Assembly (NCBI GenBank): GCA_026129405.1
Contig: JAHCID010000001.1
Location: 1,209,237-1,273,236, forward strand
Direction: 5' to 3'
From: a bacterium
GTDB lineage: Bacteria > Desulfobacterota > Binatia > DP-6
Length of the DNA: 64,000 nucleotides
The notes under the pieces were generated by a model. The model ran no database searches, had not been told where the DNA came from, and saw nothing but the letters and a program-made list of their open reading frames with translations. Of the stretch, positions 30,350 through 39,328 are shown in pieces (the stretch's first letter is position 1; every line of letters starts with the position of its first letter). The position numbers were made by a program, and so were the translations under genes.

Positions 30350-32521
30350 ATGCCGACCCCGGAACGCATCCGCATCGGCACGGACTACTATCTGCTCGCG
30401 TCGGCGCTGGCCGCGCGCCGTCCGCGCCTCGTCCTCAGCCACCGCGACAGCTTCGCCATCTTCGACGACGCCGGCGACGTGCCGCCGGCGGGCGTCGAGC
30501 CCTACGGCCTGTTCCACCGCGGGACCCGCTTCCTGTCGCGCTTCGAGCTGCGCCTGAACGACGGGCTGCCCGTCCTGCTCAGCTCGGCGCCCGGCGCCCG
30601 CGGCTCGACGCTGGTCTCGCATCTCGCCAACGGCGACGAGCGCCGCGACGGCGAGGTGGTGCTCGAACGCGACGTCGTCGCGCTCGAGCGCACGAAGGTC
30701 CTGTGCGACGCCGTGCTGCACGAGCGCGTCCACGTGCGCAGCTACGCGGCGGAGCCGCTCCGCGTGCGCCTCTCCCTGCTCGTGGCGGCCGACTTCGCCG
30801 ACGAGTTCGAGGTGCGCGGCGTCGAGCGCGCGCGCCATGGCACGCTCGCCGAGCCCGAGGTGCGCCGCGACGGCATCCGCGTCCGCTACCTGGGGCTCGA
30901 CGGGGTGACGCGCGAGATGCGCCTCGCCTGCGAGCCGCCGCCCGCCGACGTACGCCCCGGCGGCGTGCACTTCCTCCTCGACCTGCCCCCGCGCGGCGAG
31001 ACCGTTCTCGTGGTGTCGATCGGCTGCGTCACGGGCGGCGAGGCGGCGGAGCCCTGCGGGCCCGACGCGGCGATCGCCCGGCTGCGCGCCGAGCGCCGCC
31101 ACCGGGTCGGCGAGCTCGCCCGCATCCGCTCCAGCAACGAGGCCTTCGACGCCTGGATGCGCCGCTCCCTGGACGACCTCGCGATGCTGCGCACCGACAC
31201 GCCGGCCGCGGGCTACGTGCAGGCCGGCATCCCGTGGTTCGCGACCGTGTTCGGTCGCGACGGTCTCGTCACCGCGTTCGAGACGCTCGCCTTCGGTCCC
31301 GACCTCGCCGCCGCGGTGCTGCGCACGCTCGCCGCGCTCCAGGGCCGTCACGAGGACGCCCGCCGCGACGAGGAGCCGGGCAAGATCCTGCACGAGCTGC
31401 GCTGCGGCGAGATGGCGGCGACCGGCGAGGTGCCGTTCGGGCGCTACTACGGGACGGTCGACGCGACGCCGCTCTTCCTCTGCCTGCTCGCGGCCTACGC
31501 GCGCCGGACGGCGGACCTGGCCCTCGTCGAGGCGTTGTGGCCGGCGGCGGAGGCGGCGTTCGGTTGGATCGAGGCGTACGGCGATCGCGACGGCGACGGC
31601 TTCGTCGAGTACGCCCGCCGGGCCGGCAGCGGGCTCGTCCATCAGGGGTGGAAGGACTCGCACGACGCCATCTCCCACGCCGACGGCGGGCTCGCCGAGC
31701 CGCCCATCGCGCTCGTCGAGGTGCAGGCGTACGTCTTCGCGGCGCTGCGCGACATGGCCGAGCTGGCTCTGCGCACGGGCCGCGTCGCCGCGGCGGACGC
31801 CTGGCGAGCCCGCGCCGAGGCGCTGCGTGCCCGCTTCGAGACGGCCTTCTGGCTCGACGACGAGGGCACCTACGCGCTGGCGCTCGATCGCGACAAGCGC
31901 CCGTGCCGCGTCGTCGCCTCGAACGCGGGGCATGCGTTGTGGGCCGGCATCGCGGCGCCCGAGCGCGCCGAGCGCGTGATGGCGCGCCTGCTGCGCGAGG
32001 ACAGCTTCTGCGGCTGGGGCGTGCGCACCCTCGGCGCCGGCACGCCGCGCTTCAATCCGATGAGCTATCACAACGGCTCGGTGTGGCCGCACGACAACGC
32101 GCTCGTCGCCGCCGGCTGCGCGCGCTACGGCGCGACCGAGCGCGCCGCGGTGCTGCTCGACGCACTCTTCCACGCGGGGCTCGCGCTCGACGGCCCCCGC
32201 CTGCCGGAGCTGTTCTGCGGCTTCGCGCGTGGCGAGCGCAGCGGTCCGGTGCCGTATCCGGTGGCCTGCAAGCCGCAGGCGTGGGCGGCGGCGAGCGTGC
32301 TCCTCCTGCTCCAGGCGGCGCTCGGGCTCGAGGTCGACGCCTGGCAGCGCCGGGTGACGTTGACGCACGCGACCCTGCCCCCCTGGCTCGATCGGGTCGA
32401 CGTCGTCGGCCTGCGCGTGTGCGACGCCCGCGTCGATCTCTCGGTCCACCGCCGTCGCTTCGGGGCCGCCGTCGAGGTGACCGGTCGCGAGGGCGACCTC
32501 GAGGTCGTCGTCCGGCGCTGA
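30350..32521 (+). CDS. Amylo-alpha-1,6-glucosidase / glycogen debranching-type enzyme
   Basis: A 723-residue protein with an N-terminal GDE_N_bis-like beta domain (LSHRDSFAIFDDAGD, GLFHRGTRFLSRFELRLND) and a C-terminal alpha/alpha barrel (about 260-690). The barrel shows IPWFATVFGRDGLVTAFE, YYGTVDATPLFLCLLAAY, HQGWKDSHDAI and WPHDNALVAAG, the catalytic regions of the GH15/GH63-like debranching group with their conserved acids. The likely activity is hydrolysis of alpha-1,6 or related alpha-glucosidic bonds. Start ATG 30350 has GAGG upstream. Directly follows the GT4 gene. Confidence 0.88.
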   Translation: MPTPERIRIGTDYYLLASALAARRPRLVLSHRDSFAIFDDAGDVPPAGVEPYGLFHRGTRFLSRFELRLNDGLPVLLSSAPGARGSTLVSHLANGDERRDGEVVLERDVVALERTKVLCDAVLHERVHVRSYAAEPLRVRLSLLVAADFADEFEVRGVERARHGTLAEPEVRRDGIRVRYLGLDGVTREMRLACEPPPADVRPGGVHFLLDLPPRGETVLVVSIGCVTGGEAAEPCGPDAAIARLRAERRHRVGELARIRSSNEAFDAWMRRSLDDLAMLRTDTPAAGYVQAGIPWFATVFGRDGLVTAFETLAFGPDLAAAVLRTLAALQGRHEDARRDEEPGKILHELRCGEMAATGEVPFGRYYGTVDATPLFLCLLAAYARRTADLALVEALWPAAEAAFGWIEAYGDRDGDGFVEYARRAGSGLVHQGWKDSHDAISHADGGLAEPPIALVEVQAYVFAALRDMAELALRTGRVAAADAWRARAEALRARFETAFWLDDEGTYALALDRDKRPCRVVASNAGHALWAGIAAPERAERVMARLLREDSFCGWGVRTLGAGTPRFNPMSYHNGSVWPHDNALVAAGCARYGATERAAVLLDALFHAGLALDGPRLPELFCGFARGERSGPVPYPVACKPQAWAAASVLLLLQAALGLEVDAWQRRVTLTHATLPPWLDRVDVVGLRVCDARVDLSVHRRRFGAAVEVTGREGDLEVVVRR

Positions 32522-32546
32522 GGCGCCGGGCGCGGCGCGGGTCGGC

Positions 32547-33989
32547 TCAGGCCAGCGTCTCGATGACGGGCGCGTCCGGGCGGACGCGGAAGCGGACGAG
32601 GTCGCGCACCGGGCTCGACGGCTCCAGCACCGTGCCGACGGCACGGAAGGTGACCCGCAGCTCGCGGGCGTCGGCCTCGAGGCGCCCGTAGCCCTTGGCC
32701 AGCAGGTCGAGGAACGCCAGGTGCGGGTTCACCGCGCGGCCCTGCGCTTCGAGCTGCGCGGCGAGCGTCTCGCGGTCGGGGCGCGGCGGCCAGGTGTCGA
32801 GCAGGCCCTGCGAGGTGATCGCGCCGCCCGTGAAGTCGACCGCGGCGGGCGTGCCGTCGGCGCGGCCCGTCGTCGTCACCTGGCCGGCGATGAACGTGTG
32901 CAGGTCGCCCGACAGCGTGACGACGCCCGTGATGCGCTCGCGCAGGACGTGCTCCATGATGGTGCGGCGCTCGGCGGCATAGCCGTCCCATTGGCCGAGG
33001 TTGATCGGGTTGCCGGGCGTGAGGTCCGTGCCGGCGACGACGGTCGTCGACGCGACGATCTTCCACGTCGCCCGCGAGCGCGAGAGCCCGCGCAGGAGCC
33101 AGCCGAGCTGGCGGGCGCCGAGATACGTCCCCTGCGTCGGCGGGTCGGCGTAGGAGTGCATGTCGAGCAGGAACAGCTCGACGTGGGCGCCGAGGCGGAT
33201 CGAGCGATAGAGGTGGAAGGCGTCGAGGTGCGCTCGCCGCATCGGCAGCGCCTCGAAGAAGGCGCGCTTGCCGTACGCCATGCGCGTCGCGAGCGGCACG
33301 CGGATCGGCTTGCCCTGCACGTGGCCGGGCGAATCGTCCGCCAGCTCGTGGTTGTCCCAGATCGCGAGGAAGGCGTGGGCGGCGTGCATGGCCCGGAGGT
33401 CCGCGTCGCTCTGGTAGAGGCGGTACTTGGCGCGGTACTCGTCCAGCGTCTGCGCGAAGCCGTCGCCGTCGGGGCCGATCGTGTCGACGCGCGGGCCGCG
33501 GTCGTCGGTGAGCTCGTAGACGTAGTCGCCGAGCGACAGCGCGACGTCGAGGTCCTCCGCGGCCATCGCGGCGTGGGCGCCGAAGTAGCCGGCGGGCCAG
33601 CCCTGGCACGAGAACCACGCGAGGCGCAGCGGCGCGGTCGCGGCCGGGGCGGGACGCAGCTTGAAGCGGCCGACGGGCGAGGCGACGTCGCGCGTGAAGA
33701 AGCGGTACCAGAACGGCGCGTCGCCGCGCAGCCGCGGCGACGCCACCTCGGCGCGCGCGACGAACGCCGCGTCGGCGCGGACGGGGACGCGGCGGCGGGC
33801 GATCACCTGCGCGAAGCCGGGATCGCGCGCGACCTCGACCCCGATGCGGCCGCCGTCGGGGACGCCGTCGACGCGCGCGACGAGCGTGATGGCGCGCCGG
33901 CGGTCGCCGGCGAGGACGCCGGTGGGGAACGGCGCCGCCGCGTGCGAGGCCGAGGTCGGGGGTCGCGCGGGCGACGCGCGGGGCCGCAA
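32547..33989 (-). CDS. PhoD-like alkaline phosphatase/phosphodiesterase (N-terminus apparently frameshifted)
   Basis: The open frame encodes about 480 residues of a PhoD-like metallophosphatase. The N-terminal Ig-like domain starts at FPTGVLAGDRR; metal-site motifs are LAWFSCQGW, LSLGDYVYEL, AIWDNHELADD and VTLSGDLHTFIAG, all present in the right order. The formal start is only a TTG and there is no signal peptide in this frame. In the next frame, from GTG 34044, a perfect twin-arginine signal is encoded (ITRRDLLRTGGVLAAGLAA). One indel between about 33945 and 33990 would join them, giving the usual Tat-exported PhoD. Enzyme acts outside the cytoplasm on phosphate mono- or diesters. Convergent with the debranching enzyme gene. 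Confidence 0.82.
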   Translation of the reverse strand: MRPRASPARPPTSASHAAAPFPTGVLAGDRRRAITLVARVDGVPDGGRIGVEVARDPGFAQVIARRRVPVRADAAFVARAEVASPRLRGDAPFWYRFFTRDVASPVGRFKLRPAPAATAPLRLAWFSCQGWPAGYFGAHAAMAAEDLDVALSLGDYVYELTDDRGPRVDTIGPDGDGFAQTLDEYRAKYRLYQSDADLRAMHAAHAFLAIWDNHELADDSPGHVQGKPIRVPLATRMAYGKRAFFEALPMRRAHLDAFHLYRSIRLGAHVELFLLDMHSYADPPTQGTYLGARQLGWLLRGLSRSRATWKIVASTTVVAGTDLTPGNPINLGQWDGYAAERRTIMEHVLRERITGVVTLSGDLHTFIAGQVTTTGRADGTPAAVDFTGGAITSQGLLDTWPPRPDRETLAAQLEAQGRAVNPHLAFLDLLAKGYGRLEADARELRVTFRAVGTVLEPSSPVRDLVRFRVRPDAPVIETLA

Positions 33990-34044
33990 GGCCGGCGGCG
34001 AGCACGCCGCCCGTGCGCAGCAGGTCGCGTCGGGTGATCCGCAC
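33950..34044 (-). other. Out-of-frame Tat signal peptide belonging to the PhoD-like gene
   Basis: From GTG 34044 the minus strand reads V-R-I-T-R-R-D-L-L-R then GGVLAAGLAAPRVARA, a textbook twin-arginine signal with hydrophobic core and AxA cleavage site. It runs directly into the PhoD-like coding sequence but in a different frame. Either a one-base sequencing indel or a real inactivating frameshift. Confidence 0.65.
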
Positions 34045-34097
34045 GGCGGTGTGATCCCACGGGCCGGCGCGGGCCGGCAACCGGAAAGCGCCCCGGC

Positions 34098-35000
34098 TCA
34101 GCCGCCGCGCCGCCGCTCCTCGAGCTCGTCGAGGGAGCGCGGCCAGTCCTGCTTGAGGAGCCGCGACAGCGAGCGGTCGGCCAGCAGCCGGCCGCCGGTC
34201 TGGCAGGTCGGGCAGTAGTTGGTCTCGTTCTCCGCGTGGACGATGCGCTGGACCGGCGTGCCGCAGACCGGGCAGGGCTGGCGGTAGCGGCCGTGCACGG
34301 CCATGTCGTCGCGGAACGCCGTCACCTTCTCGGGGAAGCCGTCGCCCACCTCGGCGCGGATGCGGGCGGTGAACTCGCGCAGCACGGTCTGCGTGGCGGC
34401 GTGGAGGCGTGCGACCTCGTCGTCGCCGAGGCGGTCGCTCAGGGTGACCGGCGAGAGGCGGGCGCGGTGCAGGATCTCGTCGGAGTAGGCGTTGCCGATG
34501 CCGGCGAAGAGGCGCGGGTCGGTGAGCGTGCGCTTCAGCGTATGGCGCTCGCGCCGCAGCGCCGCGGCGAAGGTCGCGACGTCGGCGTCCAGCGGCTCCA
34601 CGCCGCCGGCGTCGAACGCCGCGACCGCCTCGGCGCCGTGCACGCACCACAGGCCGGCCCGCTTGCGCGTGCTCGCCTCGGTGAGGACGAGCGTCCCGGC
34701 GGGAAAGTCGAACGCGGCGAGGCCGAGCTTGCGGTTGAGCTTCGTGTCGGGCGGTCGCCAGCGCAGCCGGCCGGCGATCATGAGGTGCAGCACGAGGAAG
34801 AGATTGTCTTCGAGCCCCAGCACGATGCGCTTGCCGACACGCCGGACGCCGATGACCGACTTGCCGGACGTCGCGCCGAGCGGCGGCTCCACCGAGCGCA
34901 GCAGGAAGGGGCTGGCGAGGCGCACGCCGCGCAGCGGCTCGCCGAGGACGCGTCGCTCGAGCGCCTCCACGTACACGGTGACGTCGGGCAGCTCGGGCAT
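34098..35000 (-). CDS. Formamidopyrimidine-DNA glycosylase (Fpg/Nei family)
   Basis: A 300-residue base-excision repair glycosylase/AP lyase. The catalytic N-terminal proline is in MPELPDVTVYVEAL, with Glu3 following; the H2TH region is LFAGIGNAYSDEILHRARLSP; the C-terminal zinc finger is CPVCGTPVQRIVHAENETNYC and PTCQT. Classical MutM begins MPELPEVE and this protein is divergent (PDVT), so specificity for 8-oxoguanine versus oxidised pyrimidines is open. An extra C-terminal tail of about 30 residues follows the finger. It is seven bases from the acyltransferase gene, same strand. Confidence 0.9.
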   Translation of the reverse strand: MPELPDVTVYVEALERRVLGEPLRGVRLASPFLLRSVEPPLGATSGKSVIGVRRVGKRIVLGLEDNLFLVLHLMIAGRLRWRPPDTKLNRKLGLAAFDFPAGTLVLTEASTRKRAGLWCVHGAEAVAAFDAGGVEPLDADVATFAAALRRERHTLKRTLTDPRLFAGIGNAYSDEILHRARLSPVTLSDRLGDDEVARLHAATQTVLREFTARIRAEVGDGFPEKVTAFRDDMAVHGRYRQPCPVCGTPVQRIVHAENETNYCPTCQTGGRLLADRSLSRLLKQDWPRSLDELEERRRGG

Positions 35001-35006
35001 GCGTGG

Positions 35007-35777
35007 CTACGACGCGCGGCGCGTCTCGACCCGCTCGTCGCGCCAGCGGGCGAGAACCCCCGCGATCTCGTCCCGCACGCGCTCGAGCAGCCGCGCGGGG
35101 TCGTCGCCCGCCGCGCGCTCGATCGGCGCCCCGATGTAGACGCGCACGCGCACGCCCCACGGCACCGGCAGGAAGTTGTGCTGCAGGAGCCGCCACGACT
35201 CGTCGATCGCGACCGCGACGATCGGCGTCGCCGGCGTCTCCTCGAGCAGCGCCAGCGTGCCCGCCGGCTTGAAGCGGCCGAGCTCCCCGTGCCGCGCGCG
35301 CGTGCCCTCGGGGAAGATCATCGCCGACGCGCGGCCCGCGGCCACGCGCCGCCCGAGCGCGCGGATGGCCTCGACGGCGCCGGGCGCGTCGCCACGGTCG
35401 ATCAGCACGTGGCCACCCTGGCGCAGGTTGTACGACACCGACGGGATCCACTTCCCGAGCGACCGCTTCGAGACGTACTTCGGGAAGTTCGAGAAGAAGA
35501 GCGAACCCAGGATCGGGATGTCGAACATGCTCTGGTGGTTCGAGACGATCACGTACGACGCCCAGGGCTGCACCCCCGGATCGCGCTCGACGCGCAGGCG
35601 GGCGTTGCAGATGCCGAAGGTGTGGACGAGCGTCCACTGGAGCGCGCTCGCGACGTACTCCTGCGGGCGCTGGCCGAAGAGCCGCGCGATGCGCTGGGCG
35701 ACGTCGAATCCCACCATCACGAGACCGAACGCGGGCAGAAAGACGAGCGTCGCGAGCCAGGAGAGGACGAGCCGCAT
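35007..35777 (-). CDS. Lysophospholipid (1-acyl-glycerol-3-phosphate) acyltransferase, PlsC family
   Basis: A 256-residue membrane-associated acyltransferase. An N-terminal hydrophobic helix (LVLSWLATLVFLPAFGLVMV) precedes block I, NHQSMFDIP (HX4D catalytic motif), block II around KRSLGKWIPSV and block III FPEGTRARHGELGRF. The protein would acylate the sn-2 position of lysophosphatidic acid in phospholipid synthesis. Length is normal. It is the upstream member of a pair with the Fpg-like gene. Confidence 0.9.
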   Translation of the reverse strand: MRLVLSWLATLVFLPAFGLVMVGFDVAQRIARLFGQRPQEYVASALQWTLVHTFGICNARLRVERDPGVQPWASYVIVSNHQSMFDIPILGSLFFSNFPKYVSKRSLGKWIPSVSYNLRQGGHVLIDRGDAPGAVEAIRALGRRVAAGRASAMIFPEGTRARHGELGRFKPAGTLALLEETPATPIVAVAIDESWRLLQHNFLPVPWGVRVRVYIGAPIERAAGDDPARLLERVRDEIAGVLARWRDERVETRRAS

Positions 35778-35847
35778 GGGACCGTTCGCTCTTGCCCCGA
35801 TTCCCGGGCCGCTTCAAACCGCGCGGAGGCCCGGCTAGAACCGACGC

Positions 35848-36660
35848 ATGGCGGACGCGCCCGTCACCCTGGAGGGGTGGTACACGCTGCACGAGATGTT
35901 CGCGCTCGACTGGGGCCGCTGGAACGCGCTGCCCGACGCCGAGCGCGACGCGATCACCGCCGAGGCGACGGACACGCTCGCCGCGCTGACCGCGCCCGGC
36001 GACGGCCACGGCGCGCCGTATGCCCTCGTCTCGCAGAAGGGCGACCTCTGCCTGGTCCACTTCCGGCGCGACCTCGAGGCGCTGCGCGCGGTACAGACGG
36101 CGTGGAACCGCACGCGCCTGCGCGCGTTCCTCGTGCCGACCTACTCCTACCTCGCCGTCGTCGAGCTCGGCACCTACGAGCTCACCGCGCACGCGACCGC
36201 GACGCTCGCCCGGCAGGGCAGGACGCCGGGCAGCGACGGCTTCGACGAGGCGCTGCACGCCGAGATGACGAAGCTCGCGCGCCCGCGCCTGTTCCCCGCC
36301 GTGCCCGATCGCCGCTACCTCTGCTTCTACCCGATGTCGAAGCGGCGCGGGGAGCAGGTCAACTGGTACGACCTCTCGGGGCCGGAGCGCGGCGCGTTCA
36401 TGAAGGGGCACGGCGAGATCGGGCGCAAGTACGCCGGCCGGGTGCAGCAGATCATCCAGGGCTCGGTGGCGCTCGACGACTGGGAATGGGGCGTCTCGCT
36501 GTTCGCCGACGACCCGCTGGTCTTCAAGAAGCTCGTCTACGAGATGCGCTTCGATCCGGCGAGCTCGCGGTTCGCGCTGTTCGGACCCTTCTTCATCGGC
36601 ATCCGCTTCGCACCCGGCGAGCTCGGCGCCGTGCTGCGCGGCGAGTCCCCAGCGCGCTGA
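35848..36660 (+). CDS. hemQ: Chlorite dismutase-family protein, HemQ-like (coproheme decarboxylase)
   Basis: A 270-residue protein of the chlorite dismutase-like ferredoxin fold. HemQ converts coproheme III to heme b in the coproporphyrin-dependent pathway. Signature segments are LCLVHFRRDLEALRAVQTAW, SYLAVVELGTYE, YLCFYPMSKRRGEQVNWYDL, and the heme-ligand histidine segment GAFMKGHGEIGRKYAGRVQQ. No chlorite-dismutase distal-Arg evidence can be judged by eye, but the 'GHGxxGRKY' context is HemQ-like. Presence implies a monoderm-type heme pathway in this organism. Divergent from the acyltransferase gene. Confidence 0.88.
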   Translation: MADAPVTLEGWYTLHEMFALDWGRWNALPDAERDAITAEATDTLAALTAPGDGHGAPYALVSQKGDLCLVHFRRDLEALRAVQTAWNRTRLRAFLVPTYSYLAVVELGTYELTAHATATLARQGRTPGSDGFDEALHAEMTKLARPRLFPAVPDRRYLCFYPMSKRRGEQVNWYDLSGPERGAFMKGHGEIGRKYAGRVQQIIQGSVALDDWEWGVSLFADDPLVFKKLVYEMRFDPASSRFALFGPFFIGIRFAPGELGAVLRGESPAR

Positions 36661-36908
36661 CGCCGGCCACGCGCCGGCGGCACCAGGCCGAGCGCGCGCC
36701 GCACGGACTGCGCCAGCCGGCGGACCGCGTAGCCTTCGAAATCCTCGACCGGATCGAGATCGGCGGGAAAGACCTCGAGCACGCTGTCGAGGTAGCGGGC
36801 GACGAGACGGCGGCGGGTGACCGCGTTCGGTACCGGGGCGACGGCGAGCTCGTCGTCGATCTGGAAGGCTCCGGTCACCAGATGCTGCCAGCGATCCTCG
36901 CGCGCCAC
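36537..36908 (-). CDS. Possible small protein overlapping the hemQ 3' end
   Basis: An open frame of 123 codons from ATG 36908. Its first 80 residues look protein-like (FQIDDELAVAPVPNAVTRRRL, VLEVFPADLDPVEDFEGYAV) and start 35 bases after the exonuclease stop on the same strand, while the last 40 lie antisense to hemQ and look like shadow sequence. It may be a real gene with a convergent overlap, or only partly real. No family recognised. Confidence 0.4.
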   Translation of the reverse strand: MAREDRWQHLVTGAFQIDDELAVAPVPNAVTRRRLVARYLDSVLEVFPADLDPVEDFEGYAVRRLAQSVRRALGLVPPARGRRQRAGDSPRSTAPSSPGAKRMPMKKGPNSANRELAGSKRIS

Positions 36909-36942
36909 GGCACGGCGACGCTACACCGGTGCCGCCGTCGCG

Positions 36943-37827
36943 TCACGCGGACGCGGTGGCGAGACCCAATGCGCGGGCGAATCGCTCCACGGGCGTCTGC
37001 AACCCGTGCTCGGCGGTGAGGCGGGCCAGGGTACGCGGGTGCGCGGTCGCCGTCGGCAGGTCGAGGGAGATCGCCGGTAGGGGGACCGCCCCGCACGGCG
37101 GCACGACGCGGCGGGCCGCTGCGAGGTAGTCGCGGCCGGCCGCGAGCTTGTGCGCGACGGCCGGGCTGAGGGCGCGGTCGCCGGCGTCGAGCGCGGCGAG
37201 GACGGCGTCGAGCGAGCCGTAGCGGGCGACGAGCTGCGCCGCCGTCTTCTCGCCGATGCCGGCGACGCCCGGCAGCCCGTCCGACGGGTCGCCGCGCAGC
37301 AGCGCGAAGTCGAGGTAGGCGCGCCCCGGGATGCCGTAGCGCTTCGTCACCGCCGCCTCGTCGATCACCGCGAGCTCGCTGACGCCGCGCACCGGGTAGA
37401 GCACCGACACGTGCGGATCCTCCACCAGCGCGAAGCAGTCGCGATCGCCCGACACCACCTCGACGCGCGCCCGGGTGTGCGCCGCGAGCGTGGCGATGAC
37501 GTCCTCGGCTTCGTAGCCCTCGGCGCCGAGCACCGCGACCCCGATCGCCTGCAGCACCGCGCGCCCGATCGCCTCGTCGGCGGCGACCGGGTCCGCCTCG
37601 GCCTCGACCTCGGCGACGCGATGGGCCTTGTACGACGGCAGCGCCTCGACGCGGAACGCGGGTCGCCAGTCGTCGTCGACGCAGATGCCGAGCCCGCGCG
37701 GGCGGCGGTCCTGCACCAGGCGCGCGAGCATGCCGAGGATGCCGTACACGCCGCGCGCCGGCAGCGACTCCGGCAGCGAGTGGAAGGCGCGGTAGAGGAG
37801 GCTCGAGTAGTCAACCAGGAGGAGCAT
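36943..37827 (-). CDS. Stand-alone 5'-3' exonuclease (DNA polymerase I N-terminal type)
   Basis: A 294-residue FEN/5'-nuclease without polymerase domain. The start is MLLLVDYSSLLYRAFHSLP; metal ligands are in the family positions: CVDDDWRPAFR, GYEAEDVIATLA, VVSGDRDCFALV and LLRGDPSDGLPGVAGIGEKTAA (the last includes the helix-hairpin-helix). It would process flaps or RNA primers in repair and replication. ATG lies three bases after the DUF4139 stop, suggesting one transcript. Confidence 0.9.
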   Translation of the reverse strand: MLLLVDYSSLLYRAFHSLPESLPARGVYGILGMLARLVQDRRPRGLGICVDDDWRPAFRVEALPSYKAHRVAEVEAEADPVAADEAIGRAVLQAIGVAVLGAEGYEAEDVIATLAAHTRARVEVVSGDRDCFALVEDPHVSVLYPVRGVSELAVIDEAAVTKRYGIPGRAYLDFALLRGDPSDGLPGVAGIGEKTAAQLVARYGSLDAVLAALDAGDRALSPAVAHKLAAGRDYLAAARRVVPPCGAVPLPAISLDLPTATAHPRTLARLTAEHGLQTPVERFARALGLATASA

Positions 37828-37830
37828 CGC

Positions 37831-39243
37831 TCAGCCGCCGACGCGCAGGCGCCAGGTGAGCGTGGTCTCGCCGCCGGCGGCCACGGGCACGTCGAACGCC
37901 AGCGTCGTGGCGTCGAGCTTCTTCGCCGGCAGGCTCGACGACAGCACCTCCCATTGGCCCATGACGGGCTCGCGTACGGTGACGGTGACCGCCGTGGTGC
38001 GCCGGTTCTTCAGCACCACCTCGTAGGCGCTCTCCGCCTGCCAGGGCTCCTGGCTGAGGAGGCGGAAGTCGGTCTGCGTGCGCGTCGCGGTGACGTCGAA
38101 CGCGTCGCCGACCTCGAGCTCGAGCGTCTTGCCGTCGGGCGTGTGGCCGATGCGGTCCTCGCCGACCAACGCCGGCGCGCCGCCGGCCGTGGGCGCGTAG
38201 AAGCGTACGACGCCGGCGGGCATGGTGCGGCCGAGCTGATTCGGCTTCGTGTTGGCGACGTCGAGGATCACGCGCACCGGGACGTCCCTGCCCTGATCGC
38301 GCTGCGGGCCGCGCAGCCACTGCGCCGCGCCGCGGGTCTCGTAGCGCTTCGCGACGCCGACGCCGCGCGCGACGAACAGCTCGACCTGCTTGGTCTCGCC
38401 CGGGGCGACGCTCGTCGGCCGCTCGAGCGCATAGTGGTGGTACTCCGTGAAGCCGGTCTCGGCGACCTTGGCCGACGGCGCCGCGGCCATCGCCATGTCG
38501 CGCGCGACCATGCCGAACATGGCGCGCTCGGGCTCGGCGGCGCGGTGGACGTCGCCGGCGACGAGTGCCACGCGCGCGTCGTCGAACGCCGTGCCGCCGT
38601 CGTTGCGCAGCGTGATCCAGGCGGTGACGTCGGCACGGGTCTCTTCGGCGTCGAGCTGGGCCACGTAGTCGGCGCTCCAGCCGAGCCCGGCGGTCGCGTA
38701 CGACACCTGCACGGGGCCGTTCACGGCCTGCGCGGCGTCGAGCCGCCAGCGCAGCGTCGGGCGGGTGAAGACCTCCTCGCCGGCCACGGGCGGGAGGCGG
38801 AGCGAGCCCGGGGGCGCGATCGCGATGCGGTCGGCGAGGCGCAGCGTCGGGCCGTCGAGCGACAGCAGCGTCGCCGGGGTGACGCGGGTGCGCAGGCGCT
38901 CGTCGGTCTCGACCAGCTCCACCTCGCGGCCGATCCAGCGCGCGAGCAGCGCCTGCGATGTCGGCAGGTCCCAGCGGAAGCTCTGCTCGAGGACGTGCAC
39001 GCCGTCCGGCAGCGTCACCGCGACGGTGCGCGGGTCGATCTGCGGTGCGACGTCGTCGAAGCGCAGGCCCTGCGCGCCGACGGCGAGCGCCACCGTGCGG
39101 GTCTCCTGCACGATGGCGAGGTCCTGGCCGGAGTAGACGGTGAGCGCGAGCGCCGTGCGGGCGTCGCGACCGACGACGGTGTCGGCCGTCGCCGCGCCCG
39201 GGAGCGCGAGAGCGAGCAGGAGAAGGGCGATGGCGCGCGGCAT
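37831..39243 (-). CDS. DUF4139 domain secreted protein
   Basis: A 470-residue exported protein. A cleavable signal peptide begins at MPRAIALLLLALALPGAATA. The rest is all-beta, with the conserved features of the DUF4139/mucoidy-inhibitor group: VYSGQDLAIVQETRTVAL near the start, QVSYATAGLGWSADYVAQLD in the middle, and WRLRVGG at the end. Members are often found in delta-proteobacteria and Deinococcus; function is unknown. The ATG at 39243 is preferred over the long upstream extension, which is antisense to the aminopeptidase gene. Divergent from that M1 aminopeptidase. Confidence 0.85.
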   Translation of the reverse strand: MPRAIALLLLALALPGAATADTVVGRDARTALALTVYSGQDLAIVQETRTVALAVGAQGLRFDDVAPQIDPRTVAVTLPDGVHVLEQSFRWDLPTSQALLARWIGREVELVETDERLRTRVTPATLLSLDGPTLRLADRIAIAPPGSLRLPPVAGEEVFTRPTLRWRLDAAQAVNGPVQVSYATAGLGWSADYVAQLDAEETRADVTAWITLRNDGGTAFDDARVALVAGDVHRAAEPERAMFGMVARDMAMAAAPSAKVAETGFTEYHHYALERPTSVAPGETKQVELFVARGVGVAKRYETRGAAQWLRGPQRDQGRDVPVRVILDVANTKPNQLGRTMPAGVVRFYAPTAGGAPALVGEDRIGHTPDGKTLELEVGDAFDVTATRTQTDFRLLSQEPWQAESAYEVVLKNRRTTAVTVTVREPVMGQWEVLSSSLPAKKLDATTLAFDVPVAAGGETTLTWRLRVGG

Positions 39244-39328
39244 GTCGCCTGTGTGGCAGGGCGTGCCCGGTGCGACAAGCCGGCGCCCGCCGTTGCCTTC
39301 CCCCGGGGCCGCCGGTAGTCGAGTCGGC

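Noticed and set aside
29111-32644. Minus-strand 1177-codon open frame opposite GT4 and the debranching enzyme
   Set aside because: No recognisable domain; both plus-strand genes have complete catalytic motifs and ribosome sites.
32125-36411. A 1428-codon minus-strand open frame
   Set aside because: It is antisense or out of frame to several well-supported genes (debranching enzyme, Fpg, acyltransferase, hemQ) and is Arg/Ala-rich. Only its short stretch around 33950-34044 (Tat signal) is meaningful.
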